Shown one piece after another: positions 54,424 through 61,906 of a stretch of 64,000 bases of DNA. The notes under the pieces are model-generated. The model had not been told where the DNA came from. It did no database searches and saw only the letters and a list, made by a program, of their open reading frames with translations. The stretch lies in the NCBI GenBank assembly GCA_004293045.1, contig RDXY01000002.1:1-64000 (forward strand), given 5' to 3'. The stretch is from Flavobacteriia bacterium. Lineage in GTDB: Bacteria; Bacteroidota; Bacteroidia; Flavobacteriales; Flavobacteriaceae. Made by a program: the position numbers and the translations under genes. Numbering within the stretch: position 1 is the first letter of the stretch; every line of letters begins with the position of its first letter.

Positions 54424-54714
54424 ATGAAAAGTGCAGAAATTTTAAAAATATTAAAAGAAGATAAGATTTTCCTTAAAGAAAACTTTGGGGTGAATAGGAT
54501 AGCTTTGTTCGGATCGTTTGCAAAAAACACAGATAAAGTCGATAGTGATATTGATTTTTTTGTAGAATTGAATCACCCATCTTACAACTCTTTAATGAAT
54601 TTATATGCTTATTTAGAAGTTAAATTTCAATCTAAAATTGATATAGTTAGAAAAGGACCACATTTATCTGAAAAATTTATAAATTCAATCCAAAAAGATT
54701 TAATTTATGCATAA
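54424..54714 (+). CDS. mntA: MntA-type nucleotidyltransferase, antitoxin of HEPN-MNT pair
   Basis: 96 aa. It contains the exact minimal nucleotidyltransferase motif G-S-x10-D-x-D (G30-S31 ... D42-I43-D44; GSFAKNTDKVDSDID). MntA antitoxins transfer AMP to a tyrosine of the partner HepT and so silence it. The ATG at 54424 is used (MKSAEILK) since the -7 box lies just before it. The stop overlaps the start of the HepT gene by 8 nt. It is the first gene of a three-gene unit with hepT and ung. Confidence 0.85.
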   Translation: MKSAEILKILKEDKIFLKENFGVNRIALFGSFAKNTDKVDSDIDFFVELNHPSYNSLMNLYAYLEVKFQSKIDIVRKGPHLSEKFINSIQKDLIYA

Positions 54715-55069
54715 TGAGGAGTTACAAATAAGTTTAGAAAGTGTTTTAAATCATATTCAGATTTGTAAAAATAGATTTTTGAAAATACAAAAGCCAGATG
54801 ATTTTGTTTTAACTGATGAAGGCTATATTTTACTTGACTCTATTGTTGCAAGACTTCAAGCAATTGGTGAATTGGCAAAAAAAATTTCAAATAAAAACCC
54901 CAGTTTTATTTCAAAGCACAGCGAAATTAATTGGACAAATATTATTCGTTTTAGAGATTTTATTTCACATCATTACGATTTGTTAGATTATGAAATTGTC
55001 TTTGAAATTTGTTCCAATAATTTGATTGAATTAGAAGCCGTTTTGATTTTAGAATTGAAATCTCAATAA
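54707..55069 (+). CDS. hepT: HepT-type HEPN ribonuclease toxin
   Basis: 120-aa all-helical protein of the DUF86/HepT family. The R-x4-H-x-Y motif is intact: R83, H88, Y90 (RDFISHHYD). Arg and His make the RNase active site and the Tyr is the residue that MntA modifies with AMP in characterised systems. It overlaps mntA by 8 nt. The next gene, ung, starts 1 nt after its stop, so toxin, antitoxin and DNA repair gene share a transcript. Confidence 0.85.
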   Translation: MHNEELQISLESVLNHIQICKNRFLKIQKPDDFVLTDEGYILLDSIVARLQAIGELAKKISNKNPSFISKHSEINWTNIIRFRDFISHHYDLLDYEIVFEICSNNLIELEAVLILELKSQ

Positions 55070-55070
55070 A

Positions 55071-55736
55071 ATGAACCAAATACCTTATTCCTGGAAATCA
55101 TTTTTTGATGTAGAAATTCAAAAAGAATATTTTTTAAAACTAATTTCAGATGTTGAAAACGAATATGAATCTTCTGTTTGTTTTCCTCCAAAAGATTTAA
55201 TCTTTAATGCGTTTGAAAAATGTAATTTGAATGATTTAAAAGTGGTAATTATTGGTCAAGATCCTTATCACGGAGAAGGGGAAGCCAATGGTTTATGTTT
55301 TTCGGTAAATGAAGGCATTAAAATTCCCCCATCTTTAAAGAATATTTTTGCAGAAATTAATTCCGATTTTGATTCAATATTTTTACCAACAAATGGTAAT
55401 TTAGAGCGTTGGGCACAACAAGGAATTTTGCTTTTAAACGCCAGTTTAACCGTTAGAAAAGACGAAGCAAATAGCCACAAACACTTAAAATGGAATGTTT
55501 TTACAGATAATTTAATTGATTATATATCAAGAGAATATGAAAATATTGTTTTTTTACTTTGGGGAAGTTTTGCACAAAAAAAAGGAAATAAAATTAACAG
55601 GGAAAATCACCTTGTTTTGGAATGCGGACATCCATCACCGTTAAGTGCCAATAGAGGATTTTGGTTTGGAAATAAGCATTTTAGTTTAACCAATACGTAT
55701 TTAAAATCTATTAAAAAAAAACAAATTGATTGGTAA
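55071..55736 (+). CDS. ung: Uracil-DNA glycosylase
   Basis: 221-aa family 1 UDG that excises uracil from DNA. Catalytic motif GQDPYH (62-67, Asp64) and the DNA-intercalation loop HPSPLSAN are intact. It starts 1 nt after hepT and may depend on the mntA promoter. The last 26 nt of the coding region overlap the end of the transglutaminase-like gene on the other strand. Confidence 0.95.
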   Translation: MNQIPYSWKSFFDVEIQKEYFLKLISDVENEYESSVCFPPKDLIFNAFEKCNLNDLKVVIIGQDPYHGEGEANGLCFSVNEGIKIPPSLKNIFAEINSDFDSIFLPTNGNLERWAQQGILLLNASLTVRKDEANSHKHLKWNVFTDNLIDYISREYENIVFLLWGSFAQKKGNKINRENHLVLECGHPSPLSANRGFWFGNKHFSLTNTYLKSIKKKQIDW

Positions 55737-56676
55737 GTTCAGGTTGTTGCAAATCTAAAATACTTAACACTTCTTCACCTAAAAAGGGGCCTCCAGGATA
55801 ATGCGCGGTATAATCTAAATTTAACCAAATTTTTCCTTTTTCATCACGATGAAAATAAATCGTTTTTCCTTTTGAAATATCTTTAAATAACTCATTGCTA
55901 ATAAGATACATGGCGGTTTCTAATTCTTTTTCCGTTCCTAAAAAAACTTCTGGATACATGTGTTTTCCTGTATGTATTAGTCGCATACTTCCACCAATAG
56001 CTTTTATTGCCGCACACATTAAAATGGCATGGTCATCACAATCACCTGAAAAATATAATAAACTCTCGCTGCCACTTGCAAAATATTCTTGTCCTTTTGG
56101 GTCGTTTACGTAATTCCATCTGCGATTTACTTCTTTAAAAACCGCAAAATATTGAATTAGTTTTCGATTAATTGAGTAATTTGGAGTGTCTTTAAAATGT
56201 GAATTAACAGCAAATAGTGCAAAATTTCTGACTTTGGAACTGGAAAAATCAACACTTTTATATACGCGAGTTTTATTTGGAAATGGCTTTAACGTTTTTG
56301 ATTCTAAAAAAGTTTCCTCTTTTTGCATTTCATCACTTAAAAAAGTGATTTTATAGGCTGTTATCACTTGAAATAAAGAATAGTTTCCTTGTACAGATGC
56401 CATCGTAAAAATGATAAAATAAACTAAAATGGAATACATAATTTTTTTACGTAACCATTTTAAAATTAGTATAAATACAATTATAAGAAAAATGAAAACT
56501 GAAATTTTATCATAGGGTATTTCTGCATCAAAATAATAAATATTTTTTCTGAAATAAATAAAAACAGGTATACTAATTAAAAAAGATAATACGAACAAGA
56601 TAACATTTTCTCTAAGCTTATTTGCAATAAGCCAAGCGGATATTTTATCAAAAAAAGATTTTAGAAAAAATGTCAT
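55711..56676 (-). CDS. Transglutaminase-like membrane protein
   Basis: 321 aa. Three hydrophobic segments at the N-terminus (about 24-42, 58-72, 80-98), then a soluble domain with FSGDCDDHAILMCAAIKAIGG (candidate catalytic Cys before Asp-Asp-His), KHMYPEVFLG and LDYTA, as in transglutaminase/cysteine-protease-like folds. The stop lies inside the last codons of ung on the opposite strand. Function is unknown. Its own promoter is suggested at 56712-56738. Confidence 0.7.
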   Translation of the reverse strand: MTFFLKSFFDKISAWLIANKLRENVILFVLSFLISIPVFIYFRKNIYYFDAEIPYDKISVFIFLIIVFILILKWLRKKIMYSILVYFIIFTMASVQGNYSLFQVITAYKITFLSDEMQKEETFLESKTLKPFPNKTRVYKSVDFSSSKVRNFALFAVNSHFKDTPNYSINRKLIQYFAVFKEVNRRWNYVNDPKGQEYFASGSESLLYFSGDCDDHAILMCAAIKAIGGSMRLIHTGKHMYPEVFLGTEKELETAMYLISNELFKDISKGKTIYFHRDEKGKIWLNLDYTAHYPGGPFLGEEVLSILDLQQPELTNQFVFF

Positions 56677-56711
56677 TGTTGTATTTCGGAAATTCGATTT
56701 TGTTTTGCATT

Positions 56712-56738
56712 CAAAAGTACTAAAAAATGTGGCATCAA
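56712..56738 (-). promoter_or_regulatory. Promoter of the transglutaminase-like gene
   Basis: Minus strand: TTG (56738-56736), 16-nt spacer, TACTTTTG (56719-56712). The -7 is perfect; the spacer is one short. Confidence 0.5.
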
Positions 56739-56757
56739 CATAAATTGATTCGTCTTT

Positions 56758-57609
56758 TTAAACGTTTTTAACAAGTTGATGAAAAGGTACTTTATTAGAA
56801 ATAATAGCTAAATCAAATAGTTTGTTTTGAACGATTTGAAAGGTTTTTTCATCTAAATTTTTCTGACTCCATTGGGTTTTTTGCAACCATTGTTGGATAT
56901 CTTCTAATTTTTGATGATATCTTGTAGCAAGCGTTCTATCGATGCTCGGAATGTATTTAAATTCTTCTGTTGTAGCGTTTATGATTTCTAAAATTAAAGC
57001 CATAACAGATTCGTTTTCTGCTAAAAATTCATTTCTAACCGCAATTACAAAACAAGGCCAAGGGGTAGGACATTCGCCCACACGTTTAAAAGTTCCATTA
57101 TCTACTAAGGGTTTTGTGGTATATTTTTCCCACATAAAATAAGCGGATTTCCCTTCAGAAAGGCTTGCAACGGCACCATCTAAATTATTTACAATTTCAA
57201 AAGGAATATTATTAATATTCCAATTATTTTTTTCGGCATTTACAATACTCATTAAATGAGAACCTGATCCCATTCTACTTACGGCAGAAACTTTATTTTC
57301 TAAATCAGCAACCGAAGTATATTCGGCTTTTCCATCTACATGAATTCCCCATATTAACGGTGATTTTACGAAAATTTGTACCATACTGCTGTGTTGATTT
57401 TCAGTTAAATCTTTAATAATTCCTTCTGTTAAAATAATGGCAATATCGGTATTATTCTCACGAAGCATTTGGCACATTTTTCCTGTTCCTTCAGGTACAT
57501 CTGTCCATTGTAAATCGATTCCAGCTTCATTAAATTCGCCATTTTCTATACACATGTGCCAGGGTAAATTAAAATGTTCGGGAACGCCAACTATTCTTAC
57601 TTCTTTCAT
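56758..57609 (-). CDS. Periplasmic-binding-protein-like protein without signal peptide (Ca3427-like)
   Basis: 283 aa of type 2 periplasmic-binding-protein fold, similar to NMT1/THI5 and SsuA-like proteins. Sequence runs MKEVRIVGVPEHFNLPWHMCIENGEFNEAGIDLQWTDVPEGTG, then SRMGSGSHLMS and LDGAVASLSEGKSAYFMWEKYTTKP. There is no signal peptide or lipobox and no ABC permease or ATPase gene beside it, so it probably acts in the cytoplasm. Eukaryotic and bacterial Ca3427-like proteins share this layout. Ligand unknown. Confidence 0.72.
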   Translation of the reverse strand: MKEVRIVGVPEHFNLPWHMCIENGEFNEAGIDLQWTDVPEGTGKMCQMLRENNTDIAIILTEGIIKDLTENQHSSMVQIFVKSPLIWGIHVDGKAEYTSVADLENKVSAVSRMGSGSHLMSIVNAEKNNWNINNIPFEIVNNLDGAVASLSEGKSAYFMWEKYTTKPLVDNGTFKRVGECPTPWPCFVIAVRNEFLAENESVMALILEIINATTEEFKYIPSIDRTLATRYHQKLEDIQQWLQKTQWSQKNLDEKTFQIVQNKLFDLAIISNKVPFHQLVKNV

Positions 57610-57666
57610 TTTTTGGTTATAAGGTTTTGGATAATGGGTTTAAGGGTTTACTTAATTATTTTTTAA

Positions 57667-57717
57667 AACACTGATTTGAGAAATTAGTATAATTATTAAA
57701 TTTTTTGAATCTGTGTT
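57667..57717. repeat. Close inverted-repeat pair of the GxxExxY-flanking type, no cargo
   Basis: AACACTGATTTGAGAAATT (57667-57685) and AATTTTTTGAATCTGTGTT (57699-57717) are inverted repeats (15 of 19 positions) separated by 13 nt. They match the consensus AACACAGATTnnAAAAATT of the repeats around the GxxExxY pseudogene at 59.0-59.5 kb. Confidence 0.6.
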
Positions 57718-57720
57718 GTT

Positions 57721-58587
57721 TTATGCTACCAATTTATCTAAAGTATATGCAATTAACTCATTCACCGTTTTTTCTGGGTTCGAACTAAATTCGCCTAGCG
57801 CTCTGTTTGCAATAATGGCATTTAATGACAAACAAGTATGACCTAATAATTTGCCTAAACCATAAATTGCAGCAGTTTCCATTTCTAAATTCGTAATGCG
57901 TATTCCGTTATAGTTAAACGTATCCATTTTATGATTTAATTCAGGATCCTGAATATTTAATCGAACTACACGGCCTTGAGGCCCATAAAATCCGCCAACA
58001 GTTCCTGTAAATCCTTTATAAAATTTTTCTGAATAGATTTTGTTTTCTAAGGTTTCATCACACGATACCACAGTAGGTCTACCTTTTCTAACATCCCAAT
58101 TGGTATGCGAAATAAAAGCATTCTCTAACTCTGAATCAGTATGTTCTTCTATTAAATAGGAGCGAAGCATGTTGTCTAAGCCAATGGCGTATTTGCTCAT
58201 TACCCAACTATCCACAGGGATATCAGCTTGTAACGAGCCAGAAGTTCCTATTCGAACAATGTTTAAACGGGTATGATTTGATTTAATTACTCTTGTGTTT
58301 AAATCAATATTAACTAAGGCATCTAATTCGTTCATGACTATGTCAATATTGTCAGAACCAATTCCGGTTGATTGTACTGTAATGCGTTTTCCTTTATAAA
58401 TTCCAGTTTCGGTTTTAAATTCTCTTTTTTGAGTTGAAAATTCGATAGTGTCAAAATGTTGTGTAATTTTAGATACCCGCTCCTGATCGCCAACAAAAAT
58501 AATATCATTAGCAATATGCTCAGGTTTTAAGTTTAAGTGATACACACTCCCGTCTGGATTTAATATTAATTCTGATGATTTTATCAT
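57721..58587 (-). CDS. Nucleoside phosphorylase (uridine phosphorylase-like)
   Basis: 288-aa enzyme of the PNP/UDP family. Motifs: IVRIGTSGSLQADIPV (phosphate and sugar site), NLEMETAAIYGLGKLLGH (E-M-E recognition of the ribose hydroxyls). Cleaves nucleosides with phosphate to give base and ribose 1-phosphate. Base preference is not certain; uridine is favoured by overall likeness. It is followed on the same strand by the binding-protein-like gene. A repeat lies between them. Confidence 0.85.
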   Translation of the reverse strand: MIKSSELILNPDGSVYHLNLKPEHIANDIIFVGDQERVSKITQHFDTIEFSTQKREFKTETGIYKGKRITVQSTGIGSDNIDIVMNELDALVNIDLNTRVIKSNHTRLNIVRIGTSGSLQADIPVDSWVMSKYAIGLDNMLRSYLIEEHTDSELENAFISHTNWDVRKGRPTVVSCDETLENKIYSEKFYKGFTGTVGGFYGPQGRVVRLNIQDPELNHKMDTFNYNGIRITNLEMETAAIYGLGKLLGHTCLSLNAIIANRALGEFSSNPEKTVNELIAYTLDKLVA

Positions 58588-58604
58588 GATTTTTTTTGTT
58601 TAAT

Positions 58605-58663
58605 GTTTCAGGTTTCAGGTTTCAAGCTATTTTGTATTAAACTTGCAACGTTAAACTTGAAAC
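58605..58663. repeat. GTTTCAGG repeat with inverted partner
   Basis: GTTTCAGGTTTCAGGTTTCAAGCT (three GTTTCA units) at 58605-58628 faces AAACTTGAAAC at 58653-58663; GTTTCAGGTTT (58605-58615) is nearly the reverse complement of the latter. A hairpin-forming dispersed repeat that may end the SUI1 transcript. Confidence 0.5.
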
Positions 58664-58667
58664 AAAC

Positions 58668-59000
58668 TTAACCTCCCACACGTTTGGTTTTGAAGCCTTT
58701 ATCTTGAAGCATTTTCATTATTTTATCTCTATAATCGCCTTGAAGAATAATCGCACCATCTTTAAAACTACCACCCACACTTAATTTTGTTTTGATTTCT
58801 TTGGCAAGAACTTTAAAATCTTCGTCCGATCCTTCGTAACCTTCAATAATGGTAGTGGCTTTTCCTTTACGTTTTTCATATTTACAAATCATAGGTTCTT
58901 TCTGAACGTATAATTCATGAGCAACTTCCTGACTTTCTTCTGGTTCATTTGAAGGAATATGGTCAGGAAATAGGTTTTTTAGTTGGTCTTGTAAATCCAT
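58668..59000 (-). CDS. SUI1/YciH-type translation initiation factor
   Basis: 110 aa. C-terminal SUI1 fold: KRKGKATTIIEGYEGSDEDFKVLAKEIKTKLSVGGSFKDGAIILQGDYRDKIMKMLQDKGF. Bacterial homologues (YciH) bind the ribosome and affect start-site fidelity. A short acidic N-terminal segment precedes it. It is between the nucleoside phosphorylase and the GxxExxY element. Confidence 0.9.
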   Translation of the reverse strand: MDLQDQLKNLFPDHIPSNEPEESQEVAHELYVQKEPMICKYEKRKGKATTIIEGYEGSDEDFKVLAKEIKTKLSVGGSFKDGAIILQGDYRDKIMKMLQDKGFKTKRVGG

Positions 59001-59016
59001 TTTTTAATTATTTTGA

Positions 59017-59511
59017 AACACAGATTGGAAAAATTTTTAAAATCTAAAATTTATTTTTTTTGAAATCGTTTGTAAATATTTTACGAATAAATTGTGGATC
59101 TTTTCCAAAATTCAGAATAATTCCTACTTCACAACTTGTTGCTTTTAGATAATTTAGAATTTGACTTTCATGAACTTCTAAAAGATATTCTACTGTTTTT
59201 AATTCAATTATTATTGAGTTGTTTACAATGATATCTGGAAAATATTCTCCAACTAAATCATTTTTATAATACACATTTATCTTTTTCTTTTTTTCAATTT
59301 CAAAACCATACTTTTTTAATTCAATTGTCATAGCATTATGATATACTTTTTCAAGAAATCCATAACCTAATTCATTTTAAACATTATAATAAATTCCAAT
59401 TATTTGTTTGGTAAGCTCTTGATGAGGAAAATTTTTCATTATTTTGGCGTTTAAATATTTTAAGGGCTTGTAAAAGATTTTATAATTAAAATAATTTTTT
59501 AAATCTGTGTT
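59017..59511. mobile_element. Inverted-repeat-bounded unit carrying a GxxExxY pseudogene
   Basis: AACACAGATTGGAAAAATT (59017-59035) and AATTTTTTAAATCTGTGTT (59493-59511) are inverted repeats identical at 17 of 19 positions. They enclose the GxxExxY gene (59044-59439) with 8 and 53 bp to spare. A second pair of the same repeats with only 13 bp inside is at 57667-57717. I saw no target duplication and no transposase. That it is a transposable unit is an inference. Confidence 0.5.
59044..59439 (-). pseudogene. GxxExxY protein (PD-(D/E)XK nuclease-like), broken by an in-frame stop
   Basis: The intact reading frame would start at ATG 59439 (MKNFPHQELTKQIIGIYYNV), run into TAA at 59379-59377 (codon 21), then continue in the same frame as NELGYGFLEKVYHNAMTIELK. 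The GxxExxY signature (GFLEKVY) is intact after the stop. Downstream there is P32-D33 and E43-x-K45 (numbered from the ATG at 59331; YFPDII, IIELK), the PD-(D/E)XK pattern. Homologues I recall usually have Tyr at the stop position, so one substitution explains it. A restart at ATG 59331 would give a 95-aa truncated protein lacking the signature. Confidence 0.75.
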
Positions 59512-59540
59512 TAAATGTTTTCGTATTAATAAAGTTTAAA

Positions 59541-60494
59541 TTATTTTTTTATTAATCCTAATTCTACCAAACGTTCGTGCAAAAATTCACCAGCAGTTAT
59601 ATCTTCATATAATTTCGGATGATTTTCATCGATGCATTCTGCTAAACAATTTAATTTCATATCACTAACAGGATGCATGAAAAAAGGAATAGAATAACGT
59701 GAAGTTCCCCATAATTCTCTTGGTGGATTTACCACTTGGTGAATCGTAGATTTCAATCGGTTATTGGTATGACGCGATAACATATCTCCAACATTTATCA
59801 TTAATTCATCTGGTTGTGCCATAGCATCAATCCATTGCCCATCGTGGTTTTGAACCTGAAGTCCTTTTCCTTGAGCACCCATTAACAAAGTAATCAGATT
59901 GATATCTCCATGCGCTGCCGCACGAACAGCACCGTCTTTTGGTTCATCTGTAATTGGAGGATAATGAATAGGTCTTAATATGCTATTGCCTTCAGAAATG
60001 TAAGCATCAAAATAAAATTCATCCAATCCTATAAATAACGCCAAAGCTCGAAGTACGTAGATTCCTGTTTTTTCTAACATTTGATACGCTTCTTTACCTG
60101 TGTTATTAAAATTAGGTAATTCAGAAACCGTTACGTTTTCAGGGTATTCATTAGCGTATTTTGAATTCGAATCAACGTATTGACCAAAGTGCCAAAATTC
60201 TTTTAAATCTCCAGCTGAACGACCTTTGGCATGTTCTTTTCCAAAAGAAACATAACCTCGTTGTCCTCCGATACCTGGAATTTCATATTTTTCTTTGGTT
60301 TCAATAGGTAGCGTGAAGAAATTTCGAACTTCGCTGTACAAATTTTCAACTAATTTGTCATCTAAAAAATGACCTTTTAAAGCTACGAAACCAATTTCTT
60401 CATAGGCTTTTCCGATTTCATTTACAAATTTTTGTTTACGTGTCGGGTCTTCCGACAGGAAATCACGTAAGTCTACACTTGGAATTTTTTGCAT
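59541..60494 (-). CDS. 2-oxoglutarate/Fe(II)-dependent oxygenase (isopenicillin N synthase-like)
   Basis: 317 aa. Iron ligands H195-x-D197 ... H252 (AAHGDINL; STIHQVVNP) and the 2-oxoglutarate or substrate motif R266-Y-S268 are all visible. The N-terminal non-haem dioxygenase cap (KIPSVDLRDFLSED) is present. The family covers IPNS, ethylene-forming enzyme, gibberellin oxidases and many unknowns, so the substrate is open. Cytoplasmic. Probable -7 box at 60550-60557. Confidence 0.88.
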   Translation of the reverse strand: MQKIPSVDLRDFLSEDPTRKQKFVNEIGKAYEEIGFVALKGHFLDDKLVENLYSEVRNFFTLPIETKEKYEIPGIGGQRGYVSFGKEHAKGRSAGDLKEFWHFGQYVDSNSKYANEYPENVTVSELPNFNNTGKEAYQMLEKTGIYVLRALALFIGLDEFYFDAYISEGNSILRPIHYPPITDEPKDGAVRAAAHGDINLITLLMGAQGKGLQVQNHDGQWIDAMAQPDELMINVGDMLSRHTNNRLKSTIHQVVNPPRELWGTSRYSIPFFMHPVSDMKLNCLAECIDENHPKLYEDITAGEFLHERLVELGLIKK

Positions 60495-60549
60495 GATAAA
60501 AAATTATTGGTTTTTCCAACTCATTTATTGATTGGAATTCTTACTCTAA

Positions 60550-60557
60550 CAAAGATA
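60550..60557 (-). promoter_or_regulatory. -7 box of the 2OG-Fe(II) oxygenase gene
   Basis: Minus strand TATCTTTG (60557-60550), a perfect TAnnTTTG, 56 nt before the ATG. No proper -33 TTG. Confidence 0.4.
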
Positions 60558-60564
60558 AAAAAAA

Positions 60565-61206
60565 TTAGTTAGAAAAAACATAATTCAGAATATTCGCACC
60601 CATTTTTAGGGCTTTTTCTCTAACGTTTAAAGGGTCGTTGTGTACTTCTTGGTTTTCCCAGCCGTCACCTAAATCGCACTCAAAAGTGTATAAAAGCACC
60701 AATCTGTTTTCAATAAAAATACCATACGCTTGTGGTTGTTTGTTCTCGTGTTCATGAATTTTTGGTAACCCGTTTGGAAAAGAATATGGTGTTTGGAAAA
60801 TAGGATGTGTTTTAGGAATTTCCACTAAAGGAGTATTTGGGAAGAGTTTTTTAATTTCTTTTCTAATATATTCGTCCATTCCATAATTGTCATCAATATG
60901 TAAAAAACCACCTGAATTTAAATAATTTTGAAGATTTTGAATGTCGTTGTTGCTAAAAACTACATTTCCATGCCCCGTCATATGAACAAAAGGATATAAG
61001 AACAATTCCGCACTTCCCACATCAACGGAATTGACTTTTGGGTTTAATTTTGTGTTGATATTTTGATTACAAAATTTTACCAAATTAGGTAAAGAGGTAG
61101 GATTGGCATACCAATCGCCTCCGCCAGAATATTTTAAAACAGCAATATCTTGGGAAAATACCAAGTTGCAAAATACTAAAATCCCAAAAGTGATAAATTT
61201 ATTCAT
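60565..61206 (-). CDS. Secreted DUF4159 protein
   Basis: 213 aa. Signal peptide to about residue 18 (ending LVFS before Q). The DUF4159 domain has LYPFVHMTGHGNVVFSNNDIQNLQNYLNSGGFLHIDDNYG and a later RLVLLYTFECDLGDGWEN. It has a GATase-like Rossmann arrangement. Function unknown; exported. It overlaps rsmE by 8 nt, so translation is coupled, although the biological link is unclear. Confidence 0.85.
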   Translation of the reverse strand: MNKFITFGILVFCNLVFSQDIAVLKYSGGGDWYANPTSLPNLVKFCNQNINTKLNPKVNSVDVGSAELFLYPFVHMTGHGNVVFSNNDIQNLQNYLNSGGFLHIDDNYGMDEYIRKEIKKLFPNTPLVEIPKTHPIFQTPYSFPNGLPKIHEHENKQPQAYGIFIENRLVLLYTFECDLGDGWENQEVHNDPLNVREKALKMGANILNYVFSN

Positions 61207-61903
61207 TTTGAATTACAATTGTATGACAAGCCACTAAAGCCGCAGTTTCTGTTCTTAATCTTGTGTTCCCCAAAGTTACAGGAATAAAATCATTTTTAAT
61301 AGCTAAATTAATTTCTTTTGAAGAAAAATCACCCTCAGGGCCAATTAATATTGTAACAGGATTGGATTTTATTATTTCTTTAGCAAAAGATTTTTTTTCA
61401 CTTTCTTCACAATGGGCAATAAATTTTTGACCAGCATGATTTTTTTTAAGAAATTCAGACAGGGTAATGGCTTCGTTTATTTTTGGTAAATAATACTGAT
61501 TAGATTGTTTTGTTGCCGCTTGCATGATTTTTTCCGCTCGATCTGTTTTGTAGATTTTTCGTTCTGAATGTTCGCAAATAATAGGCGTAATTTCATGAAT
61601 ACCCACCTCAGTAGCTTTCTCTAAAAACCATTCCATTCTGTCTAGCATTTTAGTAGGAGCCACTGCAATATGCGTATAAAAATTAGTGGGTTTAACAAAG
61701 TGTTCTTCCTTGATTTTTACTTCACATTTTTTTTCTAATCCTAAAATTATTTCAGAAATAAATAAATAACCTAAACCATTAGTAATGTGTATTTTATGAC
61801 CTTCCTGTTTTCGTAATACTTTAATAATGTGTTTGCTTTCTTCTTTGTCAAAAGTAAAGGTTTTATCACCAGATTTTATTTCGGAATTATAGAATAATTG
61901 CAT
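61199..61903 (-). CDS. rsmE: 16S rRNA m3U1498 methyltransferase RsmE
   Basis: 234-aa SPOUT methyltransferase. The N-terminal PUA-like part is FYNSEIKSGDKTFTFDKEESKHIIKVLR; the trefoil knot shows TILIGPEGDFSSKEI and TLGNTRLRTETAALVA. It methylates U1498 in the decoding region of 16S rRNA with S-adenosylmethionine. Its start is 3 nt after the end of tsaD, and its end overlaps the DUF4159 gene by 8 nt. Confidence 0.95.
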   Translation of the reverse strand: MQLFYNSEIKSGDKTFTFDKEESKHIIKVLRKQEGHKIHITNGLGYLFISEIILGLEKKCEVKIKEEHFVKPTNFYTHIAVAPTKMLDRMEWFLEKATEVGIHEITPIICEHSERKIYKTDRAEKIMQAATKQSNQYYLPKINEAITLSEFLKKNHAGQKFIAHCEESEKKSFAKEIIKSNPVTILIGPEGDFSSKEINLAIKNDFIPVTLGNTRLRTETAALVACHTIVIQNE

Positions 61904-61906
61904 AGT

